64,000 nt of DNA, from assembly GCA_023079485.1 (NCBI GenBank), contig CM041089.1, positions 12,787,001-12,851,000 of the forward strand. The letters run 5' to 3'. A model generated the notes under the pieces. That model saw nothing but the letters and a program-made list of their open reading frames with translations. It had not been told where the DNA came from and did not search any database. Below, one piece after another: positions 12,201 through 24,200 of the stretch. The number at the start of each line of letters is the position of its first letter. Position 1 is the stretch's first letter. Both the position numbers and the translations under genes were made by a program. Source of the DNA: Archilochus colubris (taxonomy: Eukaryota > Chordata > Aves > Apodiformes > Trochilidae).

Positions 12201-15200
12201 GGACCTGGCTGATTAAATTCGTTGAAAAGGACATTATAACCCTTATGAATAAAGCTATAATTTTCCCAGTGAAGTGGGGAAGCCAGTCAGCAGATATTAA
12301 TCATCGTTCACCCATCCAGACTGGTGGAATTTGCTTGCACCTTCATCTGCATTTATATCTTCAGCAGTATCAATTCACTGCAGAGCAGAAACAAATGCAT
12401 CTGAAATGGCATCTTAGGCAAGAGGAAGGCACATGGGGAGCTCTGGGGCTCTGCAGGGCAGAGCTGGCACACACAGCATCCTCTGCACACATCTCCCACT
12501 GGAAGGAGCCCAACAGAAAGCAGCCAGAAAACAACAGCCCAGTAACTATCTGCAAGAGGGATCTTGGGGTGGTTCTAGCCAGAGAACCTGATCAGTAAGT
12601 AAAGACACAAATTCTAATGCTTTGCAATAATTTAAAAGCCAGATGATAAGGAGTTTTGTTACGATGAGTTCAGAAGCTGGCTCTGCACAAACCAAAGCAG
12701 AGCCTGGGACTTCCAGTGACAAAGTAGAAAAAAAACCCAAGCAATGAAGCAGAGCTTTGCAAGCTCTTGGGTGAGGTGGCTTTGCTGCCACAAGGAATCA
12801 AGTGTCATTGACTTAAAAAAAAACACCCCCCCAAAAACACTAAAGAAAACAAAGCAAAAACCCCAAACCAAACAAAAAAACCTGAAAAAAAAAAAACCCC
12901 AACCAACCCCAACATTTTTTCCCCCTTTCCTTTTTGGTGTTCTGAGAGCAAACCCTAATGCACCACCATGAAGAGGAGAAGTTTGTACCCTATTCACTCC
13001 TCTAGTTCTGGTGTCCAATGTCATGTGCTGTAGAATGTATCCAGCAACACAGAAACTGCACAGAGAGATGAAAGAAAACTGCCTGGCTGATGCAAGCTGC
13101 TTTGGGTGCCAAATGGCCCGAGGCAGAGACTCCCCAGCAATGGAGATGCTGCACCTGAGCCTGGAGGCCACTGCTGGCTTAGAGCATGGAAATAGCTCTG
13201 CTTGGCCTCTGTGGGATGAAACCCTGGGACTCTGGGAAGCCAGGTCCCTGGTTAGCACTGCCACCTAATTAGGAAGCAGAGGGAATGCTCCAATTCTCTG
13301 CCAGGCCTGGATCCATCTGGAGGATGGCACAAGTAACCTTATCTGCAGTAGTTTCAACCAAACTAATCTGGAAATCAATAGCACTGAAGCCAGCCAGCTC
13401 TTCCACAAATCACAGCAAATATCCCTGACCTAACAGTAGTTTCCAAGCTCCATCTGGCAACATGAAGCCAGCCCTACACCAGCTCTGCAAGAGCTCTTGC
13501 TGCCCACCTTGAAACCAGCACCTTGTAGCCATGCTCTGACCCCAAATTTGGCTTCAGTGTAAACAAATATAACAGGGATTTCACTGATACATCTAAGTTA
13601 AGAGCACAGTTGCTGGGAAGCCCCTCTAAATTTAAAGGGAGGAGGTGATTCAGTCCCTCCAAAGCCTGTGGGATTCCTGCACATCCTTAGTCTGGGGGGC
13701 AGGATGTAGGGACTGACACAGGGAAAGCCTCTGCTGGCAGTGGGGTTTGGATCAGGAGCATCCTTTGGAAAGCAGCAGCTGATCCCTACTCCATTTGTCA
13801 CTCTGGTTCCAAATGAGTGGTAACATTATGCCAGGTTCAAATCACAAGGGAAGAAGCTGAAGATGCCATTTCCCAGATGAGAAGCTCCTTCATGTCCCAC
13901 AGGAACTCTGTGACAATGCCCAGGAAATGAAGCCAGGCTTAGTAACAAATCCCTCCTCTTTCAGGATATTGTTTAATGTGGATTCCTACCTCCAGGCTTG
14001 CTTATAACCATCTGTTGCTCTTTCTGCAAAATTATATGCCTCCTTCTCCAAAAGGAAAATTCTGCTTTAATACAACATCTTACTGTTTTTGCTCTGCTAC
14101 TGCCTAATTCAGCTGATTTTTCCCTTTTATCCTTTTTCAAGTCTCATTATGTACCATTGCCTATCTGTAACATTTTTTTTCTTTGAAAGTCCAAGCTTGC
14201 TGTGCTTGTTTCCACACAGAAGAACTGAGTCCTCCCTTGACACTGAAGGCATCTGTGAAAATTCCAGTTAGCCTTTTTACTTACCTAAATGTACAGGGTG
14301 CTACAAAGCAAATGTAAATCAGTTAACATGCACCAGTGAAAACTTTAGTTAAGGCACCTCAGCTTCAAAGAAATTTTAGCTCCTTTTAGTGGCTTAAAGA
14401 GGGGGGGATCAGGATAAGACAGCTTTAAGGACACTCCTTGTTTTGATTTCTTGCCTCTCTGAGGAACAGAATAAATCTGGAGTCAATTCTCTTTTTTTCA
14501 AAGCCAATTGCCACGTGGCAGAGCTTGGATTTGGCCATCAATATCATGCCTGGATTTGGGAGAGAATGTGTCATAAAGTGATGTGGCAAGAGGGGGACTT
14601 CCACTTCACTTACCATTTGAAGGACACCAAAATATGACATCAGGTATCCAGATTCCACTGCTTCCAAGCCAAAGAAATCCATAGAGATGATGGAAAACAT
14701 AATCAGGAAAAAACCTAGAGGGAAGGTTATTGAAAAGCACACATCAATGGACTTACACTGCATATAGATATCCAGACCCTACTCCCAGTCACCCCCAGTA
14801 TGAGTCAGTAGCTCTCCCTGGGGTTACCAGGACTGGATATAAACACGAGCAGAATCCTATTCAAAGTCAGTGCAGTAATTTAATCTTTGAGTGCTGACTT
14901 TTTTTTTTTTATCCCCCTTACTTTCATCTTTAAAATAATACGACTATGTAGGCTGTAGATTCAGCTGTTTATTATAAACTGGTAAATATTTGTATCACCC
15001 AAGCCAGACAAACCATTAAGGCAGCGAGAAAACATTTGTTCAGACAAGACTGTAACCTTTAAAGTAATCTGATTGGATTCCTCAGAGCCCTTTTGCCTGG
15101 CTTTAGATTTTCACCAGGGGGAATGCTGCCTGAGAAACAACCTGGTGACACCAGCCTGAATGCAGAGGTTTCAGTGCCCAGCTCAGCAGTGATGCTGGTG

Positions 15201-18200
15201 GCACAGGGAGACTCTCACCCTCCTGGGTAGTGGAGTGGACACAAACAACTGGGAAAGGACAGGAACAGCAGGGGCTGGGGCTGCTCTGCATCTCAAGCAG
15301 CCTCTGGAAAGCATAAGGGAAAATGCCCACTCACCCAATCTACATTAGAATCATAGAATTATCAGGTTTGAAAGGGATCTTTAGGATCATCCAGTTCCAA
15401 CCCCCCTGCCATGGGCAGGGAGACCTCTCACAGATCAGGTTGCTCAGAGCCCTGTCCAGCCTGACCTTAAAAACTTCCAGGGATGGATGGGGCTGCCACC
15501 ACCTCTCTGGGCAACCTGTGCCAGGGTCTCACCACCCTCATGGGGAAGAACTTCTTCCTAACTTCCAATCTAAATCTCCCCTCCTCCAGTTTGAATCCAT
15601 CCCCCCATGTCTTATCATTCCCTGACATCCTAAAAAGTCCCTCCCCAGCTTTCCTGTAGCCCCTTCAGACACTGGAAGGCCACAATGAGGTCTCATTGGA
15701 ACCTTCTCCTCTCCAGACTGAATAACCCCAACTCTCTCAGTCTCTCTCCACAGGAGAGATGCTCCAGCCCTCTGATCATCCTCCTGGCCCTGCTCTGGAC
15801 ACCCTCCAGCACATCCACATCTTTCTTGCACAGTGTGTGTCTCCCCCAGCCCCAAGCACACATAAAAATGGGGGTACACACGTGGAGCCATCAAATGACA
15901 AACACAGAACAAAGAGCTGGTCAGCTGCTGCCTCCCCTGATGTCTTGTGCACCCCAGATGGACCAAGACAGAAGGGAACTGGGTCTCTCTGCACATTGAC
16001 ATTGCCACAAGGTGCCCATGGGGGAGCACTGACCCTGCTGGGGAGAGGAGAAGGTAAAAGGACTGGATAACCAGGGAGCTGGGTCCTCTCTTTCTTGAAG
16101 AAGACAGAGCCCAGGATGCAACATGTGGCTGAGAAGACAGCTTGTGGCCTGACAAAGTGAGTCACTTTGTCCCCAGCATGGGAAGGAGTTGCTGGCATTT
16201 CCTGGAAGTGTGAGAAGATGGATACTGAGCTGCAAACTAAAACACTGGGAAGGACTCACACCCTTAGCAAACCAATAGAAGTCCACCTGCAAGCAACAAG
16301 GATCTCCTGCCAAGCACCCCAACCCTTTGACTTGAGGAACCCCCACCCTACCACCCCATAAAGCCTTCCTGAGCCCCCCCAAAGACACCCTTCTCCCCCT
16401 TAATGCACACCAGCTGGCCCCATGGCATGAGGGGAGAGGGATTGGGGACAGGAAGGATGCCCCACTCTGCTGCTCTCTGGATCTTTGGAGAAGGTGCTGG
16501 GGCTCCTGAGGATTTATGGCTTCACCACACCTCTCCATGGAGAGCACCCCATGGTTACCCAGTTCCTTTGAAATAGCTCTTAGCTCAAGCCAGCTTAAGG
16601 TAACATGCAAATAACCCTATTTACTCACAACAGCCAAACCAGGCAGCAGAGTTGCACACGTTTATAAAAGGCACACGTGATGAAATGAAAGAAAAACCAC
16701 ACTTTGTTTCACTTGAAGGAAGATTAGATCACAGTGAGAGTGCCCTTCATCCTGCTACCCTGCTGCAGGTACCACCTAGGAGGGGCTCGACCTTCCTACA
16801 TACCTGACACTGCTTCCTGGTACCCTGAGCCAGCTTCTGCAGCTTCTCTGCCCTTTGAAGTCCCTCCCCAGCTCCGGCAGATTTGAATATTTCTCCTCTA
16901 AATGAGCTGATTTCTCTTAGAGCTGGAGGAGAGGTTGTGTTCTTTAACAAGTCTTAGAGCTTGCACTGCTCCCCTGGACATGCAAAGGGCTCTTCTTTAG
17001 GTGGGTGTCTGTCACCCTCCCTCCCTGCCTGCTCATGAGCCCCAGATTGAGCTCAAAAGATCTGATGTTCACTTGGGAAAAGCATTTCTTACAAAGATTT
17101 CAGCAGTCCTGTCTGGAGAGGCTGCAGAGCAGCTGAACACAGCCAGGCCAGCAATGTACCCACCCTGGGGAGGGTTTATTGGAGGCTGGGAACCCCAAAA
17201 CCTCATGGAGAAGCTGCTCAGAGAAGCCTCAATCCACATGGTGAGGCTCAGGTTTTCAACAGGAAAGAAAATGGAAAACCAGCAAAATATACTCTGAGCC
17301 CTTTGCTTTTTGGGGGAAGGTCTAAATAAGGGATGAACTCCATAGAAAACCTGGCACCAGAGGGGTAACCAGGGCTGTGCAGCAGGTAAATGGTTTGCAA
17401 GATGCAAGAAAGAACACCAAGGAGAACAAACCACATTTTCCAAAAACCTCCATGACATTCCTAAAAGCAGTCAGGGGCTTTGGGAGTGCCAGTTTAGCAA
17501 TCCAGTGGGAAAAAGGCAAGCACAGCCCCTGGGAGCCCCATCTCAGCTCTCCTACACTGGGTTGTAAATGTGACAGGACACAGAGCCCCAGGGCCCACTG
17601 CAAAATCTTGCTCAGCCTTTGAAAGAAAAGTCCCCTTAAAAATAGGATGCAGGTGCTAAAGCAATCACATTGAAACCAGTTTTTCCCAAGGGATCAGGCA
17701 GCCAAAGACTCCCATAAGCAGCTATTTAGCAAGCAGTATTTTCCAGGCCCTGATGATTTCTGGTCAGTAAAAGGTAGGCTTGATATTTTTACCTTCATGC
17801 TTTATTTTCTGTTTCTTATCTACCACAATGCAATGAGGCTTGCTTTTCCCAGGTTAGCTGAGGATGTAATCTGGCCACGCTGGAGCAATCTGCTCCCCAT
17901 CCATCCCCTGGCAGCTACTTTCCTGCTAGAGGCACAGAGCTCTCTGCTTTTATCCAACACAGGGAGGAGGTTCCCAGCCCTGCAGCCCTCCCAGGGAGGC
18001 TCTTTCAGTCTCAAACAAGCTAATTTTAGACAACAATAAGATCCGTGAGGAACAGAAGATTTTCTTCTGTGTATATTGCAAACTTGTTTATGAAATAAAC
18101 AGAGCAAGGTCTGTAATTCTGGAAAGGTCTGATCTAATTAATTATACAGTTGCAGATGGGAGATGAAAGTTAAATGAGCTCCTGAGGATCTCAGCCTCCT

Positions 18201-21200
18201 GTGGTGAGCTGCAGAGAAGAGGTGATGTTTAAATCCCCTTTCAGCTACCATTGTATGGTCAGTAAACTGAAGAGAAATCTGCAAAGAGAAGTTGCAAGGA
18301 TTTTAATCACTCCTCACTGGAGTGCAAGTGCCTCAGATGAACCCATTCCAACTCTCACTGAAACAGTCCCAAGCATTTCAGTGACACAACCAACCCCTGT
18401 CCTGCCTTAAATCACAGCTTCATTGTCTCCATCCTCTTTGCCTAGAAGTTCCCTCACAGTTTTGGAAAAGAGGTGTTTATTTTGATGTGGATTTTTGCTG
18501 TGCACAGGAAAAGGTGGTCTTCTGAAACAGAAGGAGCTGGCATTCCATCAGGGATGACTAAAACAAAGCCCTTTGGGAACAAGGAATGCTCCCAGGAAAA
18601 TGCCTTGCAGTCTTGGGCATTTGTAAACAGAGAAATGAATTCTACTTTCAGCTGAGGAATGAGACAAAATCAGCAAAGAAAGCCCTCTGACAGCATCACT
18701 CAACTGTCTCATTCTGTGAATTTTATAAACACTTTAAATTTTTTAAAAAAAATTTTATAAACATAGTTTTAAAAATTTAGTTTCTTAAGAACCAACAAAG
18801 CAGAGACTGTGACCTGTCTGCAGTGGTGGGGGTAGGACCAGCTGGCATTACCAATCTCAGTCAATGCCAACTACACACACACACAAAATAAAAAAAAAAA
18901 AAAAAAGAAAGGAAAAAAACCCACAAGTCCTTTAATTCCCTGTATGCTCTTCTACAGCTCCAGTCAAACCAGTTCCCCTAGACCCTTAGCAAGGAATAAC
19001 ACGAACCTGGCCAAACCCAGAAATGCCATCCCCTTTCAATTCAGCCACTCACCACAGCCAAATTTTACTTCCATTTGTACAGGGAATCTACAATTTACAA
19101 ATTAGGATTTAATTTGTCAGTTATGTTTCCTGTTATTAAACTTCAAGGTATTCTCCAGGCGGAGATGAATGGGAAAAAAGATGCAAAATATAAAAGCTTA
19201 AGGTGCCTTAAATCCTCTCCTAGGATCCCTGTTTGGAAGGGAAGTGCTTTAGTTTGTTCAAATGCATGATGGTCGATGTGTTTTGATGTGCACAAAATAT
19301 AGTTCTTGAAACAAGAATCAAGGGAAACTGCACTTTTAGGTTTGCCTGGGAAAAGCAGAGAACATCACCCTGTCCTTACACCACCACTAACACGATTAAC
19401 ATGCTGGCTTGTCTCTAGAAAAGCAGGGGGGGAAAAGGGTAGGCAAAATTAAAGGTTATTAAATTCTAGCCAAGGATATGGATAATCAGGCAAATTGGGT
19501 GATCTGGACCAAGGCAGGAAAGAAATTGGGATGGGTTTGAAGAGCAGCAGGTTCCTCCCATGGCAGAGAAACCCAAGCAGAGAATATAAAGAAGAAAATC
19601 AGCATCAGCATGGAAGGGAAGGAAGATGCTGTGTCTCCCCTGCATGCAGCAGGCAAATCAGGCACAGCCTCTCACCCAGCAATAGTGTTTAGTTGTTGGG
19701 AAAAAGCTAAGGTACACACAGCCCTCAAAATAAATAAAGGAAAATCAGGAAGGGCCTTGGTGTGTTTGGCAGATTCCAAGTGATTTCCCTCTGCTCTGAA
19801 GAGGCTACAGCCAAAATAGAAATGACAGAGAAGAGAAAAAAACATTGACAGGCAGGGGGATAGAGCAGAGAGAGCAAGTGATTTGCCACAAGTTGCCTGT
19901 GCTGAGGAGTGTGGTTTGCATTAGGGTTTTGACCAAATGCTGAGAGCATTTGGTAACATCCAGCATCCAGTCAGGAGCTGAATCCTCACTGCTCCATCAC
20001 CAAATGCCACGTGCTAGCAGTAACCTGAGGCAAGCCTGGTCTCCTGGGGATGCCATTTTGTTTAAAATGCATCAGCAATAAAAATGGGTGAGATTTACCT
20101 ATGGGAAGTCCAGCAAAGACCTTGACTATGAAAACTTCTGTTACTCCTGGGAACTTCATCAGGCGCAGGATTTCTCTGATGCTGAACATGCTGCCAGCCT
20201 CTGATGTGCCTGCAGGAGAGGAGCAACAGTTTATTCACACAGCTTAGAGGCAGGAAACCAAGAAACTCTGAGACTGTCTATCACTATCACCTTTCCAAAA
20301 AGGCTCATGGCTGCAGCACCAGCTCTCTGCTGAGGCCAGGAGGCTGGGAGATGGTGCCAGCTCTGCATGGAGAGGACTCTTGTGAGGCCAAACTAATACC
20401 CAGCAAGGGGTCCACGTTCACTTTTTATGAGATGCATGGCAAGCACTGAGCTGGAAGCCTAAAATTCTGCATGGCAGAGTGGTCAACAGGTAAGGAATAA
20501 TACTCATCCACAAGCACAACTCAGGCATTTCAAGTGTTAGCATTCCAAAGTTGGCAGCTTTTGGCCCTTAGATGCAGCCCCAAGTCCTTCAGCAGTCTTT
20601 ACAGCAAGTCTATTCTCAATTTATTTATCAGAAATCCTGACTACTTACTGTGCTCTGTCACACCATGGGCTGATGTTGGTTTAGTCTGCAAAGGGATCCA
20701 AACCATTGCTATAATGATATTTAAAAGACTTCCTACCAGCCCAACATATGCAGGAACAAAAATGCTGCAAACAGAAAAAATACAGGTAAGTAAATACAGA
20801 AATATCACAAGCAAGACATTTATACCTCCCTCCTGCACATGCTACAGAAGAGTTCCCATCCTTTCATGGAGGCTTTGAGTATGATCACAATTTGAAATTT
20901 CACCCACAGATGGCTATTGCCATCACAGTAGTTTATAATTTGCATTAATAACAGGTTGTATAAGTTAAAAATATATAATATAAATATAAAAATGCAGTTG
21001 TAATTAAATATAATACAATGCTTTTAAAACTGTAAGTGCCAGGGGAAAAGAGCCCCTCTGGGTTTAATGAAACTTGGAAGTCTTCCCATGGAAAGCACAG
21101 CTTCTGTTTTTTAGGATCTATCTAATCTCCAGTTTCATTCATCTAAGTATCCTCTCACTGAAACTTCTCAGAGAAGTCAAATGAAGTTAAGGAAAGTGAA

Positions 21201-24200
21201 GAAAGTACTCAAGATGATGTAAGGATGGTAAAATACAGCCCAGCCTACAGCCAGAACTAAAACCACCAGAGGTACAACACCACTTGAAGAGGAGCTGCTA
21301 AACAGAACAAACACGATCTGAAAGATCTTCTGGGGAGGTGAGTAAACAGCACTTTGACTGATGCACTGATTTGCCTCTAAAAACTGAATCAGCATCCCTT
21401 CAGCTGTCCATCAGAGCCCCAAATATTGGATCTTTAACAGAAATGGGGCCACATCCTTGGGAGCAGACCCAGTGCACAGCAATTATTAACAGTTGTACAA
21501 TGATGAGAAGGAACAATTAAAACTTATCTAAGAAAACACACCAAACACAAACCATCTAAAAGTAAATAGGCTCGGTAATACATCCTAAGTTATCACTGGC
21601 CTCTTGAAAGAGATTAGGAAATTACTCCTCCTGGTCTATAAGGGCATGTGGGAAAATTTCAGACTCTGCCAAACACAGGTGGAGCAAAGTCCAGGGCTGG
21701 AAGAATGAAACTGAGCTGAAAACAAAGGGAGAAGCATGTTTGGTTTTTAACAGGGAGAGCAATTATCTACTAAACCAGCTCATTAAAAGTCTCCTCCATC
21801 ATGGGAACCCAGTTAGTCTAAGGGTTTCATAAAACATGTGCTTAAAGCTACCACAGGATGCAGGTTTGGAGTGGGAATGCCCAGCAGGAAGATCAGAGGC
21901 TGATGTCACTGAGGGCACAAGTCTAAGTGGTGTCTTGGGGGCAGAGAAATCCAAGCACCTTGAAGTAATGCCTGGATTTCACCAGGAAAGGCTTTGGAGT
22001 GGGGGGGTCCATGCAGAACTTGAAGGCAACCACACTGTCCCTGCATCCCCAGCAACTTCTGCAAAAACAAGATGCAAAAGAAGCTGTGAAGTGCCCACCA
22101 GTGCCCCTGAGAGCCTGATGAGAAAAGCACTGCCTATTGCCTGACTTTTTACTGCTGCTTCCCTTGCCAGACCATGCTCTGTATTTTTCATGGAATTATC
22201 AGCAGCACTAATTGCAAAAAACCTCAGGTTTCCTCCATGCTAGACAAAGGTGTGGTCTGAATAATTTCTGGAGTATTATTAAAGTTCCAGAGCAAGACAG
22301 TCAAGGAGTGAGATGCAAACAACTGAGAACAGCATCAAAGAGCAAGCACCTAAAGATATACACACACACACACACACACATATATGTACTCCCTCTAATA
22401 GCAACAGCAAAAATCCCAGAGGAATATTTTAATTCTCATTAATTATTATTAATAGCAACAAAGCCAGATAATATCTTCCTGCAAATGGACTTAGTGCAAT
22501 AGTTCAGACCTGCTGCCTTCCATGCTGCTAATTACCCTGGACCACAAAATTAGTCATTTACTGGGTCATTATTCTTTATTTTTAGTTCAGTAGATTGCCA
22601 CTTTCTGGTTTCAAAATACGTGCCAAACACCTCCCATAACAACCAAAATCAACTTTTTGAGCCCAGATGTTTTTTTATCTAAGAAATCTGGAATTTCTAC
22701 GTCGGGACTCAGCTACTTTGCTCTTATTTCTTACCAGGTTGATGAGGAACAAGTGCTACAGACCAGGGTAGCTCAGGGGAACCAAAAGTTGGGGGGAGGA
22801 ATAACTCCTGCATTGGCAGCTCCTGCTGTGCAGGGCTTGGCTGCCAGGCACTCAGGTTTTACTGATTTTTAAGCTTTAAGCATGAAATCTCATCTGTGCA
22901 GGTATCAGCAGGAGTCCTGAATTCCATCTTGCCTCTCTGCCTTAGCAGTTTCACCAGCACTATGAACACCACAAGGGAGACACATAAAGCTGGTTGCACC
23001 CCTGGGACTTTTTTCCCATCCTCTTTTCCCTCCCTGCTTTCCCTCCCATCCCTCCTGGCTGTCCACAAAAGCCATGTGGAGCCAGAGCCAGAGCAAGCCC
23101 TGCCAAAACCAGGAGCAGATTTCCTGAGCTGGGGGGAAGAAGAAGAAGGGACCCGGGCAGGTCTGACACCATTAAATTACAGGGAACAAATGGGAGCAGC
23201 AGCTTTGGCAGCTGAGATCATTGTGTGGCCTCTTCCAGCTTCTCACTGATTAATAGGGCTTAAGAGCTTTTACTGTCCTGGGCTTTATGGCCAAAACAAC
23301 CCCAGTAACTTTATCTGCATGCTTGGATGTTACTTTTATTTCCTTTGCTTCTCTTGCATCTGGAGGGACCAGTCCCTTGCTGAGTTTGCCAGAAGCCTTC
23401 CTTTCCTGGGCTTTTTCTCTTCCAAATCTCCTCTTAGGCTGTCATCTAAAACCTCAGCCTTCTTGGGGTGTTTGGAGTCTTGCTGGGAAAGGAAGGAACA
23501 AAATGCATCCCCCTGCCCTGCAGGGAACTGATGTCCCCCCAGGCCCTGCTGCCAGGAGGGCACAGGGCATTTCCCTGCAGAGAACTCACAGCTGACCTTG
23601 GCAGAGGAGTAATATTCCTAGGGTTTTTTTTTGCCAGGAGGAGCAGCCTGAGCTTGCCCTGACTTAAAGCTTTCAGAGAAATAAGAAGAAAACATGAGCA
23701 GAGGGACCTGGAGGCCAAGAGCCCACATTAGCCAAATTCTGCTTAACAAAACCTCTCAATTTTCCTGAGGCCAAGTGTGGTGGATGAATTAAGAGCATCC
23801 ATGAAAAGAATTCTAAAGGGTTTCAAAAAGCAGAATGCTGGGCCCAGGGCACACTTGCCATGGAACTTAAGGTGTGGCAAGGTACAAGGCTCGCTTGGTA
23901 GCCTGTGGCCACGGATAAGGAACAAGTGGCTGGCAGCTGGAATTCTCCATCTGGAAACTTCATCCTTAATGCTGGTGGGAAAGCAGAATTGATGATGAAA
24001 ACATTAATAGCAATGTCATGGTAGACACATTAAGCCCAAAGAACATATTAACATTCAAAGCCAGCCCAGTTCCAGGAGGAGGATTATTTTCTTCCCATCT
24101 CACACTTACCCAGCCTCTGCATTTACTTGCAGGTGACTGTAAATCCCATTTACAGGACTGTAAATCCCAACGTGCAGCACATTTTTTGGGTGAGAGGAAG

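Larger units (their letters stand above)
4061..14613 (-). other. Intron 7 (10.6 kb) with three CR1 fragments and homopolymer tracts
   Basis: Holds CR1 fragments at 5603-5964 (+), 6771-7014 (-) and 11335-11886 (+). It also has poly-T or poly-A runs at about 4128-4142, 5374-5388, 7490-7507 and 8810-8826, an AT-rich patch at 10589-10632 and an A/C-rich tract at 12814-12903. The rest (4143-5602, 7015-11334, 11909-14613) appears unique; I recognised nothing else in it. Confidence 0.7.
14715..20098 (-). other. Intron 6 (5.4 kb) with one CR1 fragment
   Basis: Contains a CR1 fragment at 15346-15835 (-), an AT-rich stretch at 18719-18780 and a CA/poly-A tract at about 18872-18917. Nothing further recognised. 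Long open frames near 15538-16610 on the minus strand partly read through CR1 and are not credible genes. Confidence 0.7.

Noticed and set aside
12659..13264. 201-codon minus-strand ORF in intron 7
   Set aside because: Its Phe-rich core is the translation of the A/C-rich tract at 12814-12903.
15921..16610. 229-codon minus-strand ORF in intron 6
   Set aside because: No start context, domain or family likeness. It overlaps long frames in other phases and sits in plain intron sequence beside a CR1, so chance ORF.
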